Source: Burhinus oedicnemus
Lineage: Eukaryota; Chordata; Aves; Charadriiformes; Burhinidae
DNA: 64,000 nt
Assembly (NCBI GenBank): GCA_008921705.1
Contig: VFFE01007101.1
Span: 1,541,817-1,605,816, forward strand
Direction: 5' to 3'
Shown here: positions 41,660-53,879 of the stretch, one piece after another
Position numbering within the stretch: position 1 is the first letter of the stretch
Layout of the letters: the number at the start of each line of letters is the position of its first letter
Notes under the pieces: generated by a model
Seen by the model: only the letters and a program-made list of their open reading frames with translations
Databases searched by the model: none
What the model was told of the DNA's origin: nothing
Made by a program: the position numbers and the translations under genes

Positions 41660-41840
41660 CTGCTCGGCGGTGGGGCATGCTGCGGCGGGCGGGGGCAGCG
41701 CGTCCCGGCGGGCCGGGGAGCCCGCCGCTGCCGCCCCCCGGGCCGGCCGCCCCGCCGCCTCTCGCCTCTTCCGCTTTGTTCCGCCGCGGCGGCTTCTCCT
41801 GCCGCTGCCGCCGCAGCCGCGGGACGCGTAACATGTGCCT
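41660..41840 (-). other. candidate first exon of a minus-strand gene (identity unknown)
   Basis: On the minus strand the island contains an ATG at 41,678-41,676 in good Kozak context (A at -3, GCAGC before it). It is followed by only six codons reading MPHRRA and then a near-consensus donor, G|GTAAGG, at 41,660/41,659. An in-frame upstream ATG near 41,834 would add about 50 residues rich in R, P, G and A. The exon could equally be untranslated. The next exon would have to lie to the left, but none is recognisable in 41 kb, implying a very long first intron. LTV1 also begins MPHR, but its following lysine-rich residues do not match, so I do not assign it. The 5' edge is a guess. Confidence 0.3.
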
Positions 41841-41963
41841 GGGGAGGGAAGGAGGGCGGGCGAGCGCCCGGGGTGGCACTTTCGGCGGGGCGGGGAGCGC
41901 GGCGGCCGGGCCCCCTCCGCCCCCGGCCCCGCGGAGGAGCGGGGCTGTCAGATCCAGCCCATC

Positions 41964-42013
41964 NNNNNNNNNNNNNNNNNNNNNNNNNNNNNNNNNNNNN
42001 NNNNNNNNNNNNN
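41964..42013. other. assembly gap (50 N)
   Basis: Exactly 50 undetermined bases in the GC-rich island. A round, fixed length is usually a placeholder of unknown true size. GC-rich first exons of birds are commonly lost this way, so part of the promoter or first exon is probably missing. Confidence 0.98.
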
Positions 42014-42260
42014 GGGCAGCTCTGCCCGCTGGTTTGCCCTGGTTCCGCACAGCCCCAAACGACGTGCTAATCTCGGGTCGATACCGTTTCGGCTGTGCTC
42101 GAAAGGCAGGAGAGAGGGCAGCCGGCGTGGCGGAGCCGCGGGTGGCGGGGGAAGCGCCGGGCGGGCGGGGGGTCTGCCCGGCGGGGGCCCTGCCCGGGGC
42201 CCGGGGCTGCCACACGGAGGTAGAGGACTTCAGGTGGATGGAGAGTCGCAGGCAGGCGCG

Positions 42261-43879
42261 ACACCTAACGTAAAACCTCGTGTTTTATGGAAAAACAGTC
42301 CCTCAAGAACGACTGAAAGCTTTGTCATCGGGTAGTCAAAAAATCGCAAGTCAAAAAAATTTCCCCAGTTCCAGTAGATCCCATTGGTGTTATTTTTGGA
42401 TGTGGTCAGATCATTTCTAGAAGTAATACATTTAAGAGAACCTAAGTGTAGAGCGAGCGAGAGCTCGGGCAGGATTTGCAGGTTTAATTAGAGAAAGTGG
42501 GAGACAGAGGTCTTAGAAACAAAGTGAGAAAACCTGAGATGATGGAAATGAGAGATGGCTGGGTACGCGGGAGTGGAGAGACTGCAGGAAACGGCGTGCA
42601 AAGTAAACCCTCATTGTGCTGAGGCAAGAATTAAAGCGTAGAGCTGCATTCGAGAATCAGACAAGGAGAAATACTGGAGACATAGAGCTTCAAAAATTAA
42701 GGTGGCAGGAGTTTTTCTGTATTTTGAATTTGGAGGCTTCTGAGCGGAGGAGCGCTACACTCTGGAGAATGAATAAATCATTGGAATTAAATATACCACC
42801 AGAACTAATACTCAGATTTTACTTAACAGATTGGCTGCAGCTGGAGACAGCGCATTTTGCAGAAGGAACCTCCTCCTGTGGTGGAACAGAGAACAGTCTT
42901 TGCAGCCAACTATATGACTGTGGTGTCTTAGATAAACCTGTAGCCAGGTTTGTTAATGCAGGCTTTCTTCCAGGTTGGGAATTCCTTTTTCCAGTGTAGA
43001 ATGGGAACCTCCAAAATTATTTAAATTTGTCTAAGTGTCCTTTCCAGGACAGCAGCTTACACAGGCACCTGGGTCTGTCCTGATGAGACACAATGGTTCA
43101 ATTTTCTGAGGGCTGATCTAGAGTCCTGGGCTAGTCAAAGCCCTTGGGTTTAATTCAGTGTAATTGGGTGAAGTGTAAAGCCTATACTACACTGCGAATC
43201 CGAGTAGATGATAGAGTGATGCTTAGATACTACAAAACTCCGTTAAAGAAAGCTGCAAAGAAGCATGAGAAGGGAGCTAGGCAGAATGGCAACTACAAGA
43301 TCAGAGTCTCCAAATCCAGCAGAATTTGAGGCTCCAAATGGATTCTGATTCTCTGTTAGAACAGAGCTGTCATGGTTTAAACCATGATCCTGTAGCAGTG
43401 ACATAGTACTGAAGCGATGTCTACTGACGTGTTTAATTGCTTTGCTGTGAACAGAAACACCTTGAGCAACTCTCCTAAGAACTAATTTTAATTACTGAGT
43501 TTAAAATGTTTTCTGTTTAAATAAAAATAAAAACATCCCAATGTAATCACATTAGAATGCCTGTTGCTTGCACAGTCAACCTAAATCACCTCTCTAGATT
43601 CCTTTATAATTAGTGATTGAAACTGCAAAGGCTGGATGGTTTTTGAGACTTGGGTAACATACGTGTGGCTGCACTGGGTCTGCCCAAGAGGCTCAGTATT
43701 GTTTCTCTTCAGTGGCAAAACCCAATAGTCAGGGAAAGATAGAACAGTTTTCCACTTCCCAGCCACCTGGGAGCTCAGGGACGTCTTGAGCCAAGCTTGC
43801 CCTCTCTGCGTTTAGGCTGTCTCACGAGATCTCTTCCATACCTTTGTCCAGTTTCCAACTGGAAACCCAGGTACGCTTT
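42261..43879. other. non-coding right flank of the CpG island
   Basis: GC content falls rapidly after 42,260. The frame at 42,616-42,999 (127 codons) has no recognised domain or proper splice boundaries. The lysine-rich frame at 43,144-43,329 is also unsupported. Confidence 0.4.
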
Positions 43880-44300
43880 TAAAAATCTATGATACCCTGT
43901 TGCAGATGCTCTGAACCTTGCTTACATGAGAAATCTCTTTAATTTGTTTTTCGATGTGCCACCTGTTAGTTTCATCCAATACCCTCCGTTTCTTGCATTG
44001 AAAGAAGCAGCGGACAGTCTGCCGCTTGAGTCCATGTGACTCAAGTTTGTAGCTGTGTCATTCCCCTGCCTAAGTTACTGCTTTTTCAGACTCAAGAGCC
44101 CTAGTTGTTCCATAAATGAAAACCACCTCGTGCTTCTAATTACCCTTTTCTGCCCTCCTCTGAACTTTGCTAGTTCTGGTGCACCTTTTCTGAAGTGGGG
44201 GACCAGAACTGCAACTGGTATTCAAGGTGCAGTAAAATCACTGGCATAAGTATGATCCCATCATACTTAGAAAGATAGACCAAATTTATCTTTCCACAGT
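43880..44300 (-). mobile_element. ancient L3/CR1-like LINE fragment
   Basis: Read as the reverse strand of an old LINE. The plus strand shows, in order, GTTTCATCCAATACCCTC, ATGAAAACCACCTCGTGC, CTTTTCTGCCCTCCTCTGAA, TTTTCTGAAGTGGGGGACCA, GAACTGCAACTGGTATTCAA and GGTGCAGTAAAATCACTGGC. This follows the phrase order of the L3/CR1 3' region (compare GGGGACCAGAACTGCA...GTATTCAAGGTG). The minus-strand frame still contains LEYQLQFWSPT, a decayed form of the [10 protein letters not shown] motif in CR1/L3 ORF2. It is highly diverged and the edges are approximate. Confidence 0.6.
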
Positions 44301-47300
44301 TCTCCTTTCCCAAATTCCTAGTGAAATCGTTGAATGATTTCACCAGATATGCTAGGTTAACCAGGACTGTAGGAATGAAAAAAATTATTGCGAGTTCTTT
44401 AATTATTTTCCTTACGTGCACTGAAATCAAGAGCAATGGGATTGGTCTCCTGCTCTGTAACTAGAAGTGATTTAGAATTATAAAGAAACAGTATTTATCT
44501 ACAATTTAAAGCTATAATTACAACTTGAAAGTATTTTTTATGCATATCGAGCTGTACTGTTCCTGACAGCTGAGACACTGTTCTTCTTTGTCTGTTTAAC
44601 AGTATCTCAGTTTCATACACAGCAATAAGTACATGTTCCAAATCATTAATTATTTCTTGTCCCTAGGCTTGCGCAATTTTATCTAGCATAGACATTTACA
44701 AGATAATACACTAGTCTTCAAACAAAATTCATGACTGCTTACCATTGCTTTGGAGGGATACTAAACAGCAATGCTCATACTTCAAACACGAAAATGAAGT
44801 CGACGGTAGCATTAGCTGGATACAGTAATGGTAGCAGTAGTTTTAAATATAGAAACCTAACAGCTGGCACTGACAAATGCAATAATTGCCCAATATAGGA
44901 ATTCTGTCATTTTCTCAGAGACATCGAGCTACTGCTGAAGGGACAGATGCTTCTTAAACTGACTTCTGATTCTTGACTAGCGTCATGTACCCACAGAGCT
45001 GACATACCTCTGCTCACTGTTGCATTCTGCAGCTCTTTCAAATGGGAGATACTTGGGAAAGAACAGGTACGTCAGCAGGTTGGAAGTGACCAATTTGCAC
45101 AGTAATCAATAGTGCCAAAACAACCATGTAATCTTCAAGAAGGTCTGTGCTTCAGGGGGAAACTTCATACGTAAAAAGCTGGGGGGAAGAAACCTCCAGA
45201 AATGTACAGTTACTAAGTTTAACTCACTTCTTGTCCTTTTTTAATAGTGATTTATTTACTTGGGACTGAAGCTATGTATAGGTGATGTAATACTAGATTT
45301 TCAGATATTCTGCCTAAAGGTCACTAGCACTTAACACTAGCAGTGTTCCAAAACTCTATTAAACATGAGTAGGGTAGAAATTGCGTGCACTGACATCACT
45401 TTTAGAAACAGTTGCTCTTTCAGCTTGACACAGGACACTGTTCAGCGAGACCTGAGGCGGCGCTGCCCTTTTGGGGACTTCAATTCAAATATCGGGATGA
45501 TTGCCTGCGCATCTGGGAAAACTGCCAGGCCAGGTTATTACACAAAAAGCTGCGCAATAGAAGCTGACGGGGACATTCACTGAGCACCCTGCGCTGGCAG
45601 AAAAAAATCACAGTTCGGTCACTGGAGGAGAAGTTCCAGAACAAGCTGGCCCCCAATAACCATGTTAGTATTTCCCAGTACAGACTGGTAAGCAGGACTA
45701 CAGGAAGACTCGCAGTCTGGCTGCTGCCTTGTGCTGATGTCTGTTACAATTGGGTCCTGCTGCTGACGGTTACCTTCAGCCTGAAAAATAGACTATAAAA
45801 GTGTTCTCTTGATCTCAATGGAAATTTAGAATTCAGATCCTTCATGGGAATTCTGAGTATCTTTTGAATTGGCTGAAGGAAGGCTCAAGAGCTGCTATTT
45901 GCACATTTCCACATTGCAGCACAGAGGCGAAAGGAAATCCTGACATTCCTGTCACTGGGAGAACGACAGCATTTGGCCATTTTTTCAAGCATTTATAGTA
46001 GTGTTATTAGAGAAGAGGAGAAGAGGGATTGAGAGTGCTTACAACTTTTGATCTGTGTTTCTGGACCAGTCTCTCCCAGGGCTCTGCAGGAAGATAGGTA
46101 CTTCCTTTGCATTTGATCTCTCTTCCCCAACCGGGAAGACTGGAAGACCATAAAATACAGGAAGCCTTGGAAGAACCACGCCGTACGTACTTGTTTCTCT
46201 CAAAAGGGTTTAAGAGGCTCTCGACTTGCCTGGTAGAGGACTAAGAATCTGTTGAATGAAAATCAATATTGGATTTATTACGGCAGCATCCGGAACTGAA
46301 CTGGGAAGAATTTGAGAGGTACCATCAAACTAGCATCAAACCTCCTCAAGTACCGGGCAGTACAAGCATGTGGCTGTTCTGGCACCATGTGGAAGCAGGC
46401 AGGCTTGTTCCTCTGCTGTCTTTAAAGGTGCTACATAAATTACAGCAAACTAAATATCCTGCAAAAGCTGGTATCTCCTTACAGCTAAGCATTTGCTGGA
46501 GATTAATCTAGCTTTTCTATTTTTTGCTTATTTAAGTTACACTTTCTCGACTCTGCTTAGCTAATCAGCTGGTAATAAAACTAAGAGGTCTGTATTTTGC
46601 AAGCTTTTATTCATATTTGAAAATCTCAGGGGAATAGCTGCATAAGCAAGAGTTTGCAAATTCTGAGCTATGCTGATTTAAGTAGGAAAAAAATACGCTC
46701 AGGTCTTTAATATCTGATGAATGCTGCCTTATATTTGAAACCTTGTCCCTAGTGGAACCCATTACAATAATGTTTATACAGGTTTATGCTATAAATGCAT
46801 GATATTTTCCCTACAGCAGAATATGTTGGCATTTACTTCTGATTAAAAAAAAATAAATGTGCGAATGGGCCATATCCCAGAATATGGGTTGCTACAGACA
46901 TAATTATGCCCTTTTATTAATGAATAAAGCAATGGAAAATATAATCTGTTAACATAAAAAAGGGTTTCATACAGCAGGCAGAATTGATAGGAAGCGCACC
47001 CTGGATCTCCTGCAACCTGTGTAAACAGGAAGCCAGCCAAATCCTTCAGAATTAAAGGAAACTTTCAGAAAGCTGTGAAGTACCTCCCCAAGCTCTTCCA
47101 GCCTGATTACAGTCAGTGTCAGGGCTGAACAGGAGATCAGGTGAGCCTCCTGGACAAGGCTAGCTGCAGATCTAAACTTCTGCAGAACTACAGTCCCGCA
47201 CATCTGGATCTTTAGCTGCCAAGTGCACACAACGCCTGGAGAGCCGTGCTGACTGGCGCGTTAGAAAGCAGGAAGATAACAGCGATGGATCAGCCCACAC

Positions 47301-48795
47301 TTAACTTTAAATAGCAGGAAGAGGTGATGTCACAGCAATATTTTGGTTGCCGGGTGTCCTGCTTTCAACTCAATATTTGTCCTGTAGGAGGCTCAGCCGA
47401 TGTCACAGGTGTCTACATCCATGGGTTTTTTTCTATATTAAAAGCCTTTGCACCCGCAGAGCAACATCGATACACTTTAAAACAAATTGTTTCAAGAGAA
47501 CAGGCTAGAGCCCTTCTCTCCTCCCCTTGCCAGTACCCATCTCCTGACAGACATCATTTACGCGGTCTTTGTACTGTGGAGCAGCAAGGGCCAAGAACAG
47601 CAGTTGGAGGGGATGCTTCCAAAGACAGGCCTCCTTTTCCATGCCTTATCACACTATGAACCATAGACACAAGAAAATGCTCTTCTGTCATGGAGCATAG
47701 AATAAGATTGTCACTGAGCCTGCTTTAAGCCGTAAAACCTTTTAAAGATTCAAGCAGCGATGTGGGAACTTCATCCCCCAGATAGGAGTGAACAGGCTGA
47801 CAACACACAGTGCTGTGACGTGAGAAATACAACCTTATTATTGATACACTGAAGTGGAACACAGAAAAACTCTGGCGTAGACACAGATGTCTTGTATTAG
47901 CTCCATTACTTAGGATATTCACAACTTTATTTTTCTCTGTAAAAAGGGAATTATGTTATTTCTTGTTTCATCCTTGGGCCTGAGGAGATGAAAAACGTTT
48001 CTCACTTTGTGTATAGACCTGGAACAATGAGGCCCTGTTCTCACTTGGGGTCTTAAAGTCTTGCTTTAATGTAATTTAGAAAAAATAAAAATGGTTGAGC
48101 ATTACAGAATGAAATAGCAACGCTAAACTTGATTATTTAACTTTTCTTTCACGAGTGAACCTGATGTACAGGGAAAGGTGCTAACCCGACTTGCATGACT
48201 TCCTATACATTTTCTCACTGGCCTCTCTGTCTGCCATCAGCACTGCCCTGTTTGTAGGCTTCACTAGTGAAACAGATCAGTGACGTACCATCCCTTTAAA
48301 AATAACAAATTCATAAATTCTCCATTTTTCCTTCCTTAAATCCACCACCCCGTCTAAACCCCTGTCTCACAGCCTGTGTCTGTGCACTACTCATTTCTAT
48401 AATACATTTTGTCATCCTGTTTTTAGAAGAGCCCAAATTCTCATTTGTTGCCTCAATGTAAATCCACGGGTTTTCCTCTGCTGAATAGGAAACAGAGGCT
48501 TCATGCAAAGGCAGGGTTGTTCAGTCTTAGAGAAGACTTCAGGGCAATGTCACTGTTACTCATAGGAATTATTCTTTGCTCTGTGAATAATTCCAATAAA
48601 ATCATTGGAATTATCCGAGGAATAAAGTATGATTCAACATAAATAGGTGTGGCTGTGCCTAGACCTTGGTGGAAGACTAAATTCAACCCCAAATAATAAA
48701 GAGACTACAGACAAGTTTCCCTTCGGAAATGTTTGATTTTTTAAAAAGGACTAGATGATCTCTGAGCAACAACAACAGATAATTGCGTATTCATT
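44301..48795. other. non-coding stretch, nothing recognised
   Basis: AT-rich to mixed sequence with only short unsupported frames (for example 45,365-45,583 and 47,324-47,659). No RNA gene or repeat was recognised. If the 56.3-kb exon belongs to a gene ending before the CpG island, its later exons and 3' UTR should be somewhere in 42-56 kb, but I could not pick them out. Confidence 0.35.
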
Positions 48796-49748
48796 TCACA
48801 GAATCACAGGGGTTGGAAGGGACCTCTGGAGATCATCTAGTCCAACCCCCCTGCCAGAGCAGGGACACCTACAGCAGGTTGCATAGGACGGCGTCCAGGC
48901 AGGTATGGAATGTCTCCAGAGTTGGAGACTCCACCACCTCTCTGGGCAGCCTCTTCCAGTGCTCTGCCACCCTCAAAGGAAAGCAGTTCCTCTTCATGTT
49001 TAGATGGAACTTCCTATGGTCAAGTTTGTGCCTGTTACCTCTTGTCCTATCCCTGGGCACCACTGCAGAAAGACTGGTGCCATCCTCCCGGCACCCTCCC
49101 TGTAAGTATTTATAAGCATTGATGAGATCTCCCCTCTGAGCCTTCTCTTCTCCAGACTAAACAGACCCAAGTCCCTCAGCCTTTCCTCATAAGAAAGATG
49201 CTCCAGCCCCCTAATCATCTTTGTAGCCCTCTGCTGTACCCTCTCCAGCAGTTCCCTGTCTTTCTTGAACTGGGGAGCCCAGAACTGGACACAGTACTCC
49301 AGGTGCGGCCTCGCCAGGGCAGAGTAGAGGGGGAGGATGACCTCCCTCGACCTGCTTGCCACACTCTTCTTGATGCAGCCCAGGATGCCATTGGCCTTCT
49401 TGGCCACAAGGGCACATTGCTGGCTCATGGTCATCCTGTTGTCCACCAGGACTCCCAGGTCCCTTTCCACCGAGCTGCTTTCCAGCAGGTCAGCCCCTAA
49501 CCTGTACTGGTGCATGGGGTTATTCCTCCCCAGGTGCAGGGCCTTCCACTTGCCCTTGTTGAACTTCATGAGGTTTCTCTCTGCTCAGCTCTCCAGCCTG
49601 TCCAGGTCACGCTGAATGGCAGCACAGCCTTCTGGTGTGTCAGCCACCCCTCCCAGTTTTGTGTCATCAGCAAACTTGCTGATGGTACACTCTGTCCCCT
49701 CATCCAGGTCATTGATGAATATATTAAACAGGACTGGACCCAGTACTG
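48796..49748 (-). mobile_element. CR1 LINE, 5'-truncated copy (B)
   Basis: A minus-strand CR1 of about 950 bp. Its 3' end lies at the low coordinate (plus-strand reading CACAGAATCACAGGGGTTGG, then AGATCATCTAGTCCAACCCC). The 5' truncation point is near the CAGTACTGGG sequence upstream of the reverse-transcriptase active site. It belongs to a different CR1 subfamily from copies A and C: the 3' tail and the ORF2 C terminus both differ. No target-site duplication is visible, as usual for CR1. Confidence 0.97.
48869..49742 (-). pseudogene. CR1 ORF2 C-terminal part, broken by a stop and a frameshift
   Basis: The reading begins in the palm of the reverse transcriptase. FADD, the catalytic aspartate motif, is encoded at 49,673-49,662, followed by TKLGG. 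It continues through [31 protein letters not shown] and [20 protein letters not shown]. Two lesions are visible: an in-frame TGA at 49,587-49,585 and a one-base frame change near 49,117-49,122, after which the reading resumes in another frame as [18 protein letters not shown] to the terminal stop. The endonuclease and most of the polymerase are absent, so the copy is dead. Confidence 0.92.
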
Positions 49749-52700
49749 TTCTTGTAATTTCTTGTAGATTGTTGTGTTGATCTGTTACTTGGGTTCATAT
49801 CTAAAAACCGGGGTACCGTTTCAGCTGCGTAGGTGGTCTGACATCTCCCCACACGGCCGGTCCTTTTGGGTGGGCCTCTGTTTCCCCAATGCGGCGACGC
49901 AGTGGTCGTGCCCGGTGCCTGCTACCTGCACCCAAGCCTGCACTTCAGGAGACGCAGACAAAAAACCTGCCATACACACTCAGCTTCAGCTAAAATCAGC
50001 TCACAGTGTATTTTTTTCCTAACCCTAAATAGCCACTGAAATAATATGTGTATCTGTATACACAAAAGAGTTTGTTCTTATAAAAAAATCTAAACCAAAC
50101 AGAGAACCATGCCAAGATTATACATTTCATTTCCCAGCATACAAATGAGGATCTAATTTACTCTGGGCTGTTCATGCATTTTGCTTTTAACAAACATCCA
50201 TATGTCAAATAGACCTTCCACATACTTCCCTGCTGGAGTTTTTTTCCTTTCAACTTGGTAGGGAACATTTGTGATCCTTATTCTACCAAATATATCTGAA
50301 GAATATATTTTGCTCAAGGCCTTCTATTTTTTAATTTAAGAGAAACAAATCAATTCGTGGCTCTGGCAGTATGACAAGCCTACATCTGTGCAAAAATACC
50401 CCAATCCCTAATTAATGTTATTAACATTTTAAAATTTAAATTGGTTAATTTATTTAATTTTATAAACAGGACCATGTGAAGTTACTTTTTAAAGAACACT
50501 TTTCCATCTTTTGTCTGCAGTTTTAATATCTGTGTAGTTTAGCATAGATACGGAGACATTTGCTTGTATCAAACTTATTTTATATTCAGATGGTTCCAAA
50601 TCCTTTATGTAATGACTGCAATAACTGCGGCTTGACACTTCACTCCTGACACACGCAGCACTGATGGCCAGTGTAAATAGGAGTTTTCTCCGATTAAAGG
50701 AAACAGGCTGAGAGTCACATTCTTTAAAGTTAATACTTGTTATGAATGTATAATGCCAACCTCATCCCAGGTCACATTTCTCATATACCACAGCACATCA
50801 AATTTAAGCTTAATTTTAAGTCAGTTTAATGAAAACTCCACAAAAATATGCCCAGTCAGAGTTAAAATGACTCACTGTTGAAGGAGATTTACTTATTGGT
50901 CAGGTAAAGAGTTGCACATAAAATGACTATCAATCAACCTTCATCAGTTGAGGTCAGTTATTTTATATGACTAATTAGTGGAACCGATAAATTTTGAACA
51001 GCTGTAAACTTTTGCAAGATGCCTATTTCACTTTTTATTTGTTTAAAAGACAGTGATCAGATTCAAACATTGAGATAAATTATACTCACATACACACTTC
51101 TTTACCACAACTGCAACAAGTGTTGCAGCTGCTATCCAGTCTTTTCCCTTGGTTACGAGTTTAGTATTTATAGTGGACTTAGGTCATATATAAGGTTCAT
51201 TCGTAACCTTTAACCTATTCTCTCTTACTTTTCCTGTGACCCTATTAAAAATATGCTTCATAAGGCAAACAGTAAAACACTTTCCTTTCTATATACTCGT
51301 TATTCACACTATGCTCATCCAGCTCAGTCATCAAAAAGTATCTTTAACAAGTGTGGTGGGAGATAGGCATTGTGCCGGGGAGTCAAAGGAAGCGAGTGGT
51401 TTCCATTCACAGATAATACAATGGCGGCGCTTTTTGTGGCCTGTAACTACATCTGCACTGCTCACTGAACCATCCAAATTTACACTCAGCTAAAGAAAAG
51501 CACATTTGGCCAAAAATCAGATACATTTTTAATTGGTATCCTAATGCGCATATTCAAATACTAATCCCTGGTAGAACTGCGTATCTGAAGCAGTAACGTG
51601 AACTCTGTTATACAACTTGGTAGCCTTATATGGGTTTTATCTACATTTTTGTGTGAATTTTTTTCACACATACATAAAGTCACAAAGCAGAAGCCTCAGC
51701 TTTAGAGAGACACATACGATGTTGCGATGTTAGCTGGGGACATCTGAGTGCCTGTGGTGACTGAATGACTCCTCATTGCCAAACTCAGTTCTGCTCTGCC
51801 TCGGCCAGCCTCACCTCCAAACACTCAGGAAACTGAAAGGAATCATCGGTGCTTTCAAGGATTTTACATATTTGTCATATATATGCATTGCTATATCCAG
51901 CAGTGTTGTAGAGACGTAGCAAAAAAACCCCAACACCCACCACCACCAGCCCAAAAAACCCCAGCAACATGAAACATTGAGAAAGAGATGAGAGGTAGGT
52001 GTTAGTGGCGAATAGCACAAAACACCTTTTTCCTGCCTTTATCCATTGCCAAGATGGTGCGACAAGACAGGTGGATCAAGAAGCGAAGAAGAAGGAAGCC
52101 TCGTGCTCTTATAAAGCACACCAAACTAAGCCAAACCAAACCAATCTCTGCCTGCCTATCATGGGGTACAACAACAATTCTGGAAGATAATTCATTCCAA
52201 ATACAGTCTATAACTCATGTTAGCATCATAGACCAGCCGCACCTTGTGTTATCAGAAACTTCCAGAAAGGGTTAAAATGGGGTTTCAGCCCCAAGACCTG
52301 CCTGCTTTGACCTTAATTGCCCTTGGGCCAAGTTACTAAGCCCCTGACAAGAAAAAGATACTTGCGCAGGGCACGACCTTATTTAGCTGGGGTAGCATTT
52401 GGGTTTTTTCACAGCCTTCATTACTGTAATATCATACATTGGGTTTTTCATTTGTTTGCCATGCAACTTATTCCCCTAAGATTAGTCCTTTTCTAGTCAA
52501 GCAGTTTAAAGCTAATCACAGTTGTTATTTTAATCTGTGCTCACCATTAAGAATTCTTGCAGAGCTCTTTTGCTTGTTAGCAATTATGGTCTCCCAATGG
52601 AAGTTTATGATTACAGCAGAAGAAACCTGTTTAATACTTGGCACCTCTTTAGTATACAAGCATTAAACCCAGGAGCATAGAAGCAATGCTAATGCTGGTG

Positions 52701-53879
52701 ATGAAAGTATAGCAAATCTATTTAACAAACTCTGTTTTTAAAATACAGCGTTGGAGAAATGCCATGCAGTCCTTACACACGTTTGTGGTCCTCCCCCTCT
52801 GTGTTTTTCATTACTGTAATAAGGTAATAAGGTGCTGTTGATCCTCCATTCATTTTATGATTGTCATGTCTTGAAATGCAGGATATCCTCCTGCTTTCAC
52901 CACGACACACTACTGGTTCCAGTAGCACTAATAATAAAATTCCTTTGAAAGGTCTTAAGAACAGGGTCTGACCCTTGCATATTTAGGCAAGCATCCTATG
53001 CTGAAATATGAATTCTTTCTTCTGTTAAGGGAACTAGCAATTGCTTTCACTGATCTATGCGTCCAGACTTAAAAATTATGATCTACTGTCAAGGTCAATT
53101 AGCAAAGACCGCAGGACCAAATTTCTGCTTTTCATGTTGATTGTCCACGTGATTATGCCATAAAAATTATACACAGTAATACACATTAGCTGAATTAGAT
53201 AGAGCATTAAATGACTATGTGAGAAACACCACTGCAGGGGGATCCCCCACCCCTGACCCAACTCTGTCCTATTTAAATTTCTTTCCAGACAGGGTAGGGC
53301 AGAGAAATCTAAAATAACCCAGTGTTCTGGTTCAAGCTGATACAGCGAGATGCACAATCACTATCGTGCATCATCTCCAGTGATAAATGTTGGTGATTTG
53401 CATCGACAGGGGTCAAGCTTGTCTCACGTTGGATAAGTTGATTTTTTCCAAACTTGAGAAATGGGGGAACCACTGACAAGTCAAATACGCTATCATTTTC
53501 ATCATTCGGCATGTGAAAATAATTATTGTAAAATGTTCAGTGTAAGAAAAGCTGTGTTAAAAAAGTCTGCATCTCCACATACTAGTGAGGTACCTTCGCT
53601 CATTGTTGTAAAGGTTTTAAAGAACAGAACATCTGAAGCTGGGCTAGAGGTCTATTTTAGTAGACAGCTATAAAACGCAACCTAACCATAGTCAGTTCTC
53701 CTGGGACGGCAATTACAGCAATAAATGTTCCACAGCAGATGCTAATGCCGTGTATAAACAGTCGTCCTCTGAAATGAAAAGAAATTTTTGCCCCCGCATG
53801 TCTTTTAAGGTCCTATTGTACGTGTGGAAATGTAAAGGAAATGTAAAATTGATATGCGCACCATGACATCGGCTTTAGT
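49749..53879. other. non-coding stretch, nothing firmly recognised
   Basis: AT-rich. A short lysine- and arginine-rich plus frame near 52,054 and a possible MIR-like phrase (CCTTGGGCCAAGTTACTAAG near 52,322) were considered and not called. The (TTAAAT)-rich patch at 50,400-50,470 is simple AT-rich sequence. Confidence 0.35.

Larger units (their letters stand above)
41130..42260. promoter_or_regulatory. CpG island, probable promoter (interrupted by assembly gap)
   Basis: About 1.1 kb of extremely GC- and CpG-rich DNA in an AT-rich region, with many GGGCGG/CCGCCC-type GC boxes and no obvious TATA box. This is the usual signature of a vertebrate housekeeping or developmental promoter. Splice-donor-like sites occur on both strands inside it: GAGCAG|GTAAGG on the minus strand (boundary 41,660/41,659) and GGGCAG|GTGAGG on the plus strand (boundary 41,621/41,622). 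The island could therefore drive a minus-strand gene, a plus-strand gene, or both. Long frames through it (up to 381 codons, crossing the Ns) are artefacts of stop-poor GC-rich composition. Confidence 0.85.

Noticed and set aside
40965..42335. Very long open frames on both strands (up to 381 codons) across the CpG island
   Set aside because: They are rich in R, P, G and A, are open in most frames simultaneously because of GC-rich stop-poor DNA, and run through the N gap. Only the short splice-bounded piece near 41,660 is considered.
52054..52275. Basic plus-strand frame starting MVRQDRWIKKRRRRK, considered as a ribosomal-protein retrocopy
   Set aside because: It does not match RPL39, RPL41 or RPS25 as I know them, and the rest of the frame is unlike a ribosomal protein. 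There is no poly-A tail.
52270..52350. MIR-like phrase CCTTGGGCCAAGTTACTAAG
   Set aside because: Only about 30 bp resembles the SINE core, and the head and tail are not recognisable.
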